Assembly: GCF_052857255.1 (NCBI RefSeq)
Contig: NC_135497.1
Coordinates: 552,358,113-552,422,112, forward strand
DNA length: 64,000 bases
Origin: Amblyomma americanum
Taxonomy: Eukaryota; Arthropoda; Arachnida; Ixodida; Ixodidae
Reading direction: 5' to 3'
Shown piece by piece: positions 32,201 through 44,800 of the stretch. The translations under genes and the position numbers were made by a program. Each line of letters begins with the position of its first letter. Position 1 is the stretch's first letter. The notes under the pieces are model-generated. The model saw only the letters and a program-made list of their open reading frames with translations. It did not search any database and was not told where the DNA came from.

Positions 32201-35200
32201 AAGGTACCTAGACCGCCTTTAAAACTTAACCGGACGGAACTACGACTGAAAACGTACCCATTACCGTAGACGTCGAAAATCAAGGTGTCCCCTTGCGTGT
32301 GGAGTTAGACACGGCCGCTACGGTGGCTGTAATACCGAGGCAACAGTTCAAGACACTTAGACCGCCTTTAAAAATCCCCCCGACGGAACTACGACTGAAA
32401 ACGTACCCATTACCGTAGACGTCGGAAATCAAGGTGTCCCCTTGCGTGTGGAGTTAGACACGGGCGCTACGGTGGCTGTAATATCGAGGCAACATTTCAA
32501 GACACTTAGACCGCCTTTAAAACTCCACCCGACGGAACTACGACTGAAAACGTACCAATTACCGTAGACGTCGGAAATCAAGGTGTCCCCTTGCGTGTGG
32601 AGTTAGACACGGGCGCTACGGTGGCTGTAATACCGAGGCAACAGTTCAAGGCACTTAGACCGCCTTTAAATCTCCACCCGACGGAACTACGACTGAAAAC
32701 GTACCCATTACCGTAGACGTCGGAAATCAAGGTGTCCCCTTGCGTGTGGAGTTAGACACGGGAGCTACGGTGGCTGTAATACCGAGGCAACAGATAAAGA
32801 CACTTAGACCGCCTTTAAAACTCCACCCGACGGAACTACGACTGAAAACGTACCCATTGCCGTAGACGTCAGAAATCAAGGTGTCCCCTTGCGTGTGAAA
32901 TAAAACACGGGCGCTACGGTAGCTGTAATATCGAGGCAACAGTTCTAGACACTTAGACCGCCTTTAAATCTCCACCCGACGGAACTACGACTGAAAACGT
33001 ACCCATTACCGTAGACGCCGGAAATCAAGGTGTCTTCTTGCGTGTGGAGTTAGACACGGGCGCTACGGTGGCTGTAATACCGAGGCAACAGTTCAAGGCA
33101 CTTAGACCGCCTTTAAAACTCCACCCGACGGAACTACGACTGAAAACGTACCCATTACCGTAGACGTCGAAAATAAAGGTGTCCCCTTGCGTGTGGAGTT
33201 AGACACGGCCGCTACGGTGGCTGTAATACCGAGGCAACAGTTCAAGACACTTAGACCGCCTTTAAAAATCCACCCGACGGAACTACGACTGAAAACGTAC
33301 CCATTACCGTAGACGTCGGAAATCAAGGTTTCCCCTTGCGTGTGGAGTTAGACACGGGCGCTACGGTGGCTGTAATACCGAGGCAACAGTTCAAGACACC
33401 TAGACCGCCTTTAAAACTGCATCCGACGGAACTACGACTGAAAACCGTACCCATTACCGTAGACGTCGGAAATCAAGGTGTCCCCTTGCGTGTGGAGTTA
33501 GACACGGGCGCTACGGTGGCTGTATTATCGAGGCAACAGTTCAAGACACTTAGACCGCCTTTAAAACTCCACCCGACGGAACTACGACTGAAAACGTACC
33601 CATTACCGCAGACGTCGGAAATCAAGGTGTCCCCTTGCGTGTGGAGTTAGACACGGGCGCTACAGTGGCTGTAATACCTAGGCAACAGTTCAAGGTACCT
33701 AGACCGCCTTTAAAACTTAACCGGACGGAACTACGACTGAAAACGTACCCATTACCGTAGACGTCGAAAATCAAGGTGTCCCCTTGCGTGTGGAGTTAGA
33801 CACGGCCGCTACGGTGGCTGTAATACCGAGGCAACAGTTCAAGACACTTAGACCGGCTTTAAAAATCCCCCCGACGGAACTACGACTGAAAACGTACCCA
33901 TTACCGTAGACGTCGGAAATCAAGGTGTCCCCTTGCGTGTGGAGTTAGACACGGGCGCTACGGGGCTGTAATACCGAGGCAACAGTTCAAGACACCTTGA
34001 CCGCCTTTAAAACTCCACCCGACGGAACTACGACTGAAAACCATACCCATTACCGTAGACGTCGGAAATCAAGGTGTCCCCTTGTGTGTGGAGTTAGACA
34101 CGGGCGCTACGGTGGCTGTAATACCGAGGCAACAGTTCAAGACACTTAGACCGCCTTTAAAACTCCACCCGACGGAACTACGACTGAAAACGTACCCATT
34201 ACCGCAGACGTCGGAAATCAAGGTGTCCCCTTGAGTGTGGAGTTAGACACGGGCGCTACGGTGGCTGTAATGCCGAGGCAACAGTTCAAGGCACTAAGAC
34301 CGCCTTTAAATCTCCACCCGACGGAACTACGACTGAAAACGTACCCATTACCGTAGACGTCAGAAATCAAGGTGTCCCCTTGCGTGTGGAGTTAGACACG
34401 GGCGCTACGGTGGCTGTAATACCGAGGCAACAGATCAAGACACTTAGACCGCCTACGGTGGCTGTAATATCGAGGCAACAGTTCAAGACACTTAGACCGC
34501 CTTTAAAACTCCACCCGACGGAACTACGACTGAAAACGTACCCATTACCGTAGACGCCGGAAATCAAGGTGTCTTCTTGCGTGTGGAGTTAGACACGGGC
34601 GCTGCGGTGGCTGTAATACCGAGGCAACAGTTCAAGACACTTAGACCGCCTTTAAAACTCCACCCGACGGAACTACGACTGAAAACGTACCCATTACCGC
34701 AGACGTCGGAAATCAAGGTGTCCCCTTGCGTGTGGAGTTAGACACGGGCGCTACAGTGGCTGTAATACCTAGGCAACAGTTCAAGGTACCTAGACCGCCT
34801 TTAAAACTTAACCGGACGGAACTACGACTGAAAACGTACCCATTACCGTAGACGTCGAAAATCAAGGTGTCCCCTTGCGTGTGGAGTTAGACACGGCCGC
34901 TACGGTGGCTGTAATACCGAGGCAACAGTTCAAGACACTTAGACCGCCTTTAAAAATCCCCCCGACGGAACTACGACTGAAAACGTACCCATTACCGTAG
35001 ACGTCGGAAATCAAGGTGTCCCCTTGCGTGTGGAGTTAGACACGGGCGCTACGGGGCTGTAATACCGAGGCAACAGTTCAAGACACCTTGACCGCCTTTA
35101 AAACTCCACCCGACGGAACTACGACTGAAAACCATACCCATTACCGTAGACGTCGGAAATCAAGGTGTCCCCTTGTGTGTGGAGTTAGACACGGGCGCTA

Positions 35201-38200
35201 CGGTGGCTGTAATACCGAGGCAACAGTTCAAGACACTTAGACCGCCTTTAAAACTCCACCCGACGGAACTACGACTGAAAACGTACCCATTACCGCAGAC
35301 GTCGGAAATCAAGGTGTCCCCTTGAGTGTGGAGTTAGACACGGGCGCTACGGTGGCTGTAATGCCGAGGCAACAGTTCAAGGCACTAAGACCGCCTTTAA
35401 ATCTCCACCCGACGGAACTACGACTGAAAACGTACCCATTACCGTAGACGTCGGAAATCAAGGTGTCCCCTTGCGTGTGGAGTTAGACACGGGCGCTACG
35501 GTGGCTGTAATACCGAGGCAACAGATCAAGACACTTAGACCGCCTACGGTGGCTGTAATATCGAGGCAACAGTTCAAGACACTTAGACCGCCTTTAAAAC
35601 TCCACCCGACGGAACTACGACTGAAAACGTACCCATTACCGTAGACGCCGGAAATCAAGGTGTCTTCTTGCGTGTGGAGTTAGACACGGGCGCTGCGGTG
35701 GCTGTAATACCGAGGCAACAGTTCAAGGCACTTAGAGCGCCTTTAAAACTCCACCCGACGGAACTACGACTGAAAACGTACCCATTACCGTAGACGTCGA
35801 AAATAAAGGTGTCCCCTTGCGTGTGGAGTTAGGCACGGCCGCTACGGTGGCTGTAATACCGAGGCAACAGTTCAAGACACTTAGACCGCCTTTAAAAATC
35901 CACCCGACGGAACTACGACTGAAAACGTACCCATTACCGTAGACGTCGGAAATCAAGGTTTCCCCTTGCGTGTGCAGTTAGACACGGGCGCTACGGTGGC
36001 TGTAATACCGAGGCAACAGTTCAAGACACCTAGACCGCCTTTAAAACTCCATCCGACGGAACTACGACTGAAAACCGTACCCATTACCGTAGACGTCGGA
36101 AATCAAGGTGTCCCCTTGCGTGTGGAGTTAGACACGGGCGCTACGGTGGCTGTAATATCGAGGCAACAGTTCAAGACACTTAGACCGCCTTTAAATCTCC
36201 ACCCGACGGAACTACGACTGAAAACGTACCCATTACCGTAGACACCGGAAATCAAGGTGTCTTCTTGCGTGTGGAGTTAGACACGGGCGCTACGGTGGCT
36301 GTAATACCGAGGCAACAGTTCAAGGCACTTAGACCGCCTTTAAAACTCCACCCGAAGGAACTACGACTGAAAACGTACCCATTACCGTAGACGTCGAAAA
36401 TAAAGGTGTCCCCTTGAGTGTGGAGTTAGACACGGCCGCTACGGTGGCTGTAATACCGAGGCAACAGTTCAAGACACTTAGACCGCCTTTAAAAATCCAC
36501 CCGACGGAACTACGACTGAAAACGTACCCATTACCGTAGACGTCGGAAATCAAGGTTTCCCCTTGCGTGTCGAGTTAGACACGGGCGCTACGGTGGCTGT
36601 AATACCGAGGCAACAGTTCAAGGCACCTAGACCGCCTTTAAAACTGCATCCGACGGAACTACGACTGAAAACCGTACCCATTACCGTAGACGTCGGAAAT
36701 CAAGGTGTCACCTTGCGTGTGGAGTTAGACACGGGCGCTACGGTGGCTGTATTATCGAGGCAACAGTTCAAGACACTTAGACCGCCTTTAAAACTCCACC
36801 CGACGGAACTACGACTGAAAACGTACCCATTACCGCAGACGTCGGAAATCAAGGTGTCCCCTTGCGTGTGGAGTTAGACACGGGCGCTACAGTGGCTGTA
36901 ATACCAAGGCAACAGTTCAAGGTACCTAGACCGCCTTTAAAACTTAACCGGACGGAACTACGACTGAAAACGTACCCATTACCGTAGACGTCGAAAATCA
37001 AGGTGTCCCCTTGCATGTGGAGTTAGACACGACCGCTACGGTGGCTGTAATACCGAGGCAACAGTTCAAGACACTTAGACCGCCTTTAAAAATCCCCCCG
37101 ACGGAACTACGACTGAAAACGTACCCATTACCGTAGACGTCGGAAATCAAGGTGTCCCCTTGCGTGTGGAGTTAGACACGGGCGCTACGGTGGCTGTAAT
37201 ACCGAGGCAACAGTTCAAGACACCTTGACCGCCTTTAAAACTCCACCCGACGGAACTACGACTGAAAACCATACCCATTACCGTAGACGTCGGAAATCAA
37301 GGTGTCCCCTTGTGTGTGGAGTTAGACACGGGCGCTACGGTGGCTGTAATACCGAGGCAACAGTTCAAGACACTTAGACCGCCTTTAAAACTCCACCCGA
37401 CGGAACTACGACTGAAAACGTACCCATTACCGCAGACGTCGGAAATCAAGGTGTCCCCTTGAATGTGGAGTTAGACACGGGCGCTACGGTGGCTGTAATG
37501 CCGAGGCAACAGTTCAAGGCACTAAGACCGCCTTTAAACCTCCACCCGACGGAACTACGACTGAAAACGTACCCATTACCGTAGACGCCGGAAATCAAGG
37601 TGTCCCCTTGCGTGTGGAGTTAGACACGGGCGCTACGGTGGCTGTAATACCGAGGCAACAGATCAAGACACTTAGACCGCCTTTAAAACTACACCCGACG
37701 GAACTACGACTGAAAACGTACCCATTGCCGTAGACGTCAGAAATCAAGGTGTCCCCTTGCGTGTGAAATTAGACACGGGCGCTACGGTGGCTGTAATATC
37801 GAGGCAACAGTTCAAGACACTTAGACCGCCTTTAAAACTCCACCCGACGGAACTACGACTGAAAACGTACCCATTACCGTAGACGCCGGAAATCAAGGTG
37901 TCTTCTTGCGTGTGGAGTTAGACACGGGCGCTGCGGTGGCTGTAATACCGAGGCAACAGTTCAAGGCACTTAGAGCGCCTTTAAAACTCCACCCGACGGA
38001 ACTACGACTGAAAACGTACCCATTACCGTAGACGTCGAAAATAAAGGTGTCCCCTTGCGTGTGGAGTTAGGCACGGCCGCTACGGTGGCTGTAATACCGA
38101 GGCAACAGTTCAAGACACTTAGACCGCCTTTAAAAATCCACCCGACGGAACTACGACTGAAAACGTACCCATTACCGTAGACGTCGAAAATCAAGGTTTC

Positions 38201-41200
38201 CCCTTGCGTGTGCAGTTAGACACGGGCGCTACGGTGGCTGTAATACCGAGGCAACAGTTCAAGACACCTAGACCGCCTTTAAAACTCCATCCGACGGAAC
38301 TACGACTGAAAACGTACCCATTACCGCAGACGTCGGAAATCAAGGTGTCCCCTTGCGTGTGGAGTTAGACACGGGCGCTACAGTGGCTGTAATACCTAGG
38401 CAACAGTTCAAGGTACCTAGACCGCCTTTAAAACTTAACCGGACGGAACTACGACTGAAAACGTACCCATTACCGTAGACGTCGAAAATCAAGGTGTCCC
38501 CTTGCGTGTGGAGTTAGACACGGCCGCTACGGTGGCTGTAATACCGAGGCAACAGTTCAAGACACTTAGACCGCCTTTAAAAATCCCCCCGACGGAACTA
38601 CGACTGAAAACGTACCCATTACCGTAGACGTCGGAAATCAAGGTGTCCCCTTGCGTGTGGAGTTAGACACGGGCGCTACGGGGCTGTAATACCGAGGCAA
38701 CAGTTCAAGACACCTTGACCGCCTTTAAAACTCCACCCGACGGAACTACGACTGAAAACCATACCCATTACCGTAGACGTCGGAAATCAAGGTGTCCCCT
38801 TGTGTGTGGAGTTAGACACGGGCGCTACGGTGGCTGTAATACCGAGGCAACAGTTCAAGACACTTAGACCGCCTTTAAAACTCCACCCGACGGAACTACG
38901 ACTGAAAACGTACCCATTACCGCAGACGTCGGAAATCAAGGTGTCCCCTTGAGTGTGGAGTTAGACACGGGCGCTACGGTGGCTGTAATGCCGAGGCAAC
39001 AGTTCAAGGCACTAAGACCGCCTTTAAATCTCCACCCGACGGAACTACGACTGAAAACGTACCCATTACCGTAGACGTCGGAAATCAAGGTGTCCCCTTG
39101 CGTGTGGAGTTAGACACGGGCGCTACGGTGGCTGTAATACCGAGGCAACAGATCAAGACACTTAGACCGCCTACGGTGGCTGTAATATCGAGGCAACAGT
39201 TCAAGACACTTAGACCGCCTTTAAAACTCCACCCGACGGAACTACGACTGAAAACGTACCCATTACCGTAGACGCCGGAAATCAAGGTGTCTTCTTGCGT
39301 GTGGAGTTAGACACGGGCGCTGCGGTGGCTGTAATACCGAGGCAACAGTTCAAGGCACTTAGAGCGCCTTTAAAACTCCACCCGACGGAACTACGACTGA
39401 AAACGTACCCATTACCGTAGACGTCGAAAATAAAGGTGTCCCCTTGCGTGTGGAGTTAGGCACGGCCGCTACGGTGGCTGTAATACCGAGGCAACAGTTC
39501 AAGACACTTAGACCGCCTTTAAAAATCCACCCGACGGAACTACGACTGAAAACGTACCCATTACCGTAGACGTCGGAAATCAAGGTTTCCCCTTGCGTGT
39601 GCAGTTAGACACGGGCGCTACGGTGGCTGTAATACCGAGGCAACAGTTCAAGACACCTAGACCGCCTTTAAAACTCCATCCGACGGAACTACGACTGAAA
39701 ACCGTACCCATTACCGTAGACGTCGGAAATCAAGGTGTCCCCTTGCGTGTGGAGTTAGACACGGGCGCTACGGTGGCTGTAATATCGAGGCAACAGTTCA
39801 AGACACTTAGACCGCCTTTAAATCTCCACCCGACGGAACTACGACTGAAAACGTACCCATTACCGTAGACACCGGAAATCAAGGTGTCTTCTTGCGTGTG
39901 GAGTTAGACACGGGCGCTACGGTGGCTGTAATACCGAGGCAACAGTTCAAGGCACTTAGACCGCCTTTAAAACTCCACCCGACGGAACTACGACTGAAAA
40001 CGTACCCATTACCGTAGACGTCGAAAATAAAGGTGTCCCCTTGAGTGTGGAGTTAGACACGGCCGCTACGGTGGCTGTAATACCGAGGCAACAGTTCAAG
40101 ACACTTAGACCGCCTTTAAAAATCCACCCGACGGAACTACGACTGAAAACGTACCCATTACCGTAGACGTCGGAAATCAAGGTTTCCCCTTGCGTGTCGA
40201 GTTAGACACGGGCGCTACGGTGGCTGTAATACCGAGGCAACAGTTCAAGGCACCTAGACCGCCTTTAAAACTGCATCCGACGGAACTACGACTGAAAACC
40301 GTACCCATTACCGTAGACGTCGGAAATCAAGGTGTCACCTTGCGTGTGGAGTTAGACACGGGCGCTACGGTGGCTGTATTATCGAGGCAACAGTTCAAGA
40401 CACTTAGACCGCCTTTAAAACTCCACCCGACGGAACTACGACTGAAAACGTACCCATTACCGCAGACGTCGGAAATCAAGGTGTCCCCTTGCGTGTGGAG
40501 TTAGACACGGGCGCTACAGTGGCTGTAATACCTAGGCAACAGTTCAAGGTACCTAGACCGCCTTTAAAACTTAACCGGACGGAACTACGACTGAAAACGT
40601 ACCCATTACCGTAGACGTCGAAAATCAAGGTGTCCCCTTGCGTGTGGAGTTAGACACGGCCGCTACGGTGGCTGTAATACCGAGGCAACAGTTCAAGACA
40701 CTTAGACCGCCTTTAAAAATCCCCCCGACGGAACTACGACTGAAAACGTACCCATTACCGTAGACGTCGGAAATCAAGGTGTCCCCTTGCGTGTGGAGTT
40801 AGACACGGGCGCTACGGTGGCTGTAATACCGAGGCAACAGTTCAAGACACCTTGACCGCCTTTAAAACTCCACCCGACGGAACTACGACTGAAAACCATA
40901 CCCATTACCGTAGACGTCGGAAATCAAGGTGTCCCCTTGTGTGTGGAGTTAGACACGGGCGCTACGGTGGCTGTAATACCGAGGCAACAGTTCAAGACAC
41001 TTAGACCGCCTTTAAAACTCCACCCGACGGAACTACGACTGAAAACGTACCCATTACCGCAGACGTCGGAAATCAAGGTGTCCCCTTGAGTGTGGAGTTA
41101 GACACGGGCGCTACGGTGGCTGTAATGCCGAGGCAACAGTTCAAGGCACTAAGACCGCCTTTAAATCTCCACCCGACGGAACTACGACTGAAAACGTACC

Positions 41201-41862
41201 CATTACCGTAGACGCCGGAAATCAAGGTGTCCCCTTGCGTGTGGAGTTAGACACGGGCGCTACGGTGGCTGTAATACCGAGGCAACAGATCAAGACACTT
41301 AGACCGCCTTTAAAACTCCACCCGACGGAACTACGACTGAAAACGTACCCATTGCCGTAGACCTCAGAAATCAAGGTGTCCCCTTGCGTGTGAAATTAGA
41401 CACGGGCGCTACGGTGGCTGTAATATCGAGGCAACAGTTCAAGACACTTAGACCGCCTTTAAAACTCCACCCGACGGAACTACGACTGAAAACGTACCCA
41501 TTACCGTAGACGCCGGAAATCAAGGTGTCTTCTTGCGTGTGGAGTTAGACACGGGCGCTGCGGTGGCTGTAATACCGAGGCAACAGTTCAAGGCACTTAG
41601 AGCGCCTTTAAAACTCCACCCGACGGAACTACGACTGAAAACGTACCCATTACCGTAGACGTCGAAAATAAAGGTGTCCCCTTGCGTGTGGAGTTAGGCA
41701 CGGCCGCTACGGTGGCTGTAATACCGAGGCAACAGTTCAAGACACTTAGACCGCCTTTAAAAATCCACCCGACGGAACTACGACTGAAAACGTACCCATT
41801 ACCGTAGACGTCGGAAATCAAGGTTTCCCCTTGCGTGTGCAGTTAGACACGGGCGCTACGGT
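29248..41862 (+). repeat. 12,615-bp superblock, copy 2
   Basis: This copy is almost identical to 16633-29247. Differences I noticed are C to G at 33856 (versus 21241), T to A at 36906 (versus 24291) and C to A at 37691 (versus 25076). The junction falls in the same 16-base stretch (29232-29247), as unequal crossing-over between similar monomers would give. Confidence 0.9.
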
Positions 41863-44800
41863 GGCTGTAATACCGAGGCAACAGTTCAAGACACCTAGAC
41901 CGCCTTTAAAACTCCATCCGACGGAACTACGACTGAAAACCGTACCCATTACCGTAGACGTCGGAAATCAAGGTGTCCCCTTGCGTGTGGAGTTAGACAC
42001 GGGCGCTACGGTGGCTGTAATATCGAGGCAACAGTTCAAGACACTTAGACCGCCTTTAAATCTCCACCCGACGGAACTACGACTGAAAACGTACCCATTA
42101 CCGTAGACACCGGAAATCAAGGTGTCTTCTTGCGTGTGGAGTTAGACACGGGCGCTACGGTGGCTGTAATACCGAGGCAACAGTTCAAGGCACTTAGACC
42201 GCCTTTAAAACTCCACCCGACGGAACTACGACTGAAAACGTACCCATTACCGTAGACGTCGAAAATAAAGGTGTCCCCTTGAGTGTGGAGTTAGACACGG
42301 CCGCTACGGTGGCTGTAATACCGAGGCAACAGTTCAAGACACTTAGACCGCCTTTAAAAATCCACCCGACGGAACTACGACTGAAAACGTACCCATTACC
42401 GTAGACGTCGGAAATCAAGGTTTCCCCTTGCGTGTCGAGTTAGACACGGGCGCTACGGTGGCTGTAATACCGAGGCAACAGTTCAAGGCACCTAGACCGC
42501 CTTTAAAACTGCATCCGACGGAACTACGACTGAAAACCGTACCCATTACCGTAGACGTCGGAAATCAAGGTGTCCCCTTGCGTGTGGAGTTAGACACGGG
42601 CGCTACGGTGGCTGTATTATCGAGGCAACAGTTCAAGACACTTAGACCGCCTTTAAAACTCCACCCGACGGAACTACGACTGAAAACGTACCCATTACCG
42701 CAGACGTCGGAAATCAAGGTGTACCCTTGCGCGTGGAGTTAGACACGGGCGCTACGGTGGCTGTAATACCTAGGCAACAGTTCAAGGTACCTAGACCGCC
42801 TTTAAAACTTAACCGGACGGAACTACGACTGAAAACGTACCCATTACCGTAGACGTCGAAAATCAAGGTGTCCCCTTGCGTGTGGAGTTAGACACGGCCG
42901 CTACGGTGGCTGTAATACCGAGGCAACAGTTCAAGACACTTAGACCGCCTTTAAAAATCCCCCCGACGGAACTACGACTGAAAACGTACCCATTACCGTA
43001 GACGTCGGAAATCAAGGTGTCCCCTTGCGTGTGGAGTTAGACACGGGCGCTACGGTGGCTGTAATACCGAGGCAACAGTTCAAGACACCTTGACCGCCTT
43101 TAAAACTCCACCCGACGGAACTACGACTGAAAACCATACCCATTACCGTAGACGTCGGAAATCAAGGTGTCCCCTTGTGTGTGGAGTTAGACACGGGCGC
43201 TACGGTGGCTGTAATACCGAGGCAACAGTTCAAGGCACTAAGACCGCCTTTAAATCTCCACCCGACGGAACTACGACTGAAAACGTACCCATTACCGTAG
43301 ACGTCGGAAATCAAGGTGTCCCCTTGCGTGTGGAGTTAGACACGGGCGCTACGGTGGCTGTAATACCGAGGCAACAGATCAAGACACTTAGACCGCCTTT
43401 AAAACTCCACCCGACGGAACTACGACTGAAAACGTACCCATTGCCGTAGACGTCAGAAATCAAGGTGTCCCCTTGCGTGTGAAATTAGACACGGGCGCTA
43501 CGGTGGCTGTAATATCGAGGCAACAGTTCAAGACACTTAGACCGCCTTTAAAACTCCACCCGACGGAACTACGACTGAAAACGTACCCATTACCGTAGAC
43601 GCCGGAAATCAAGGTGTCTTCTTGCGTGTGGAGTTAGACACGGGCGCTACGGTGGCTGTAATACCGAGGCAACAGTTCAAGGCACTTAGAGCGCCTTTAA
43701 AACTCCAGCCGACGGAACTACGACTGAAAACGTACCCATTACCGTAGACGTCGAAAATAAAGGTGTCCCCTTGCGTGTGGAGTTAGACACGGCCGCTACG
43801 GTGGCTGTAATACCGAGGCAACAGTTCAATACACTTAGACCGCCTTTAAAAATCCACCCGACGGAACTACGACTGAAAACGTACCCATTACCGTAGACGT
43901 CGGAAATCAAGGTTTCCCCTTGCGTGTGCAGTTAGACACGGGCGCTACGGTGGCTGTAATACCGAGGCAACAGTTCAAGACACCTAGACCGCCTTTAAAA
44001 CTCCATCCGACGGAACTACGACTGAAAACCGTACCCATTACCGTAGACGTCGGAAATCAAGGTGTCCCCTTGCGTGTGGAGTTAGACACGGGCGCTACGG
44101 TGGCTGTAATATCGAGGCAACAGTTCAAGACACTTAGACCGCCTTTAAATCTCCACCCGACGGAACTACGACTGAAAACGTACCCATTACCGTAGACACC
44201 GGAAATCAAGGTGTCTTCTTGCGTGTGGAGTTAGACACGGGCGCTACGGTGGTTGTAATACCGAGGCAACAGTTCAAGGCACTTAGACCGCCTTTAAAAC
44301 TCCACCCGACGGAACTACGACTGAAAACGTACCCATTACCGTAGACGTCGAAAATAAAGGTGTCCCCTTGCGTGTGGAGTTAGACACGGCCGCTACGGTG
44401 GCTGTAATACCGAGGCAACAGTTCAAGACACTTAGACCGCCTTTAAAAATCCACCCGACGGAACTACGACTGAAAACGTACCCATTACCGTAGACGTCGG
44501 AAATCAAGGTTTCCCCTTGCGTTTCGAGTTAGACACGGGCGCTACGGTGGCTGTAATACCGAGGCAACAGTTCAAGGCACCTAGACCGCCTTTATAACTG
44601 CATCCGACGGAACTACGACTGAAAACCGTACCCATTACCGTAGACGTCGGAAATCAAGGTGTCCCCTTGCGTGTGGAGTTAGACACGGGCGCTACGGTGG
44701 CTGTATTATCGAGGCAACAGTTCAAGACACTTAGACCGCCTTTAAAACTCCACCCGACGGAACTACGACTGAAAACGTACCCATTACCGCAGACGCCGGA

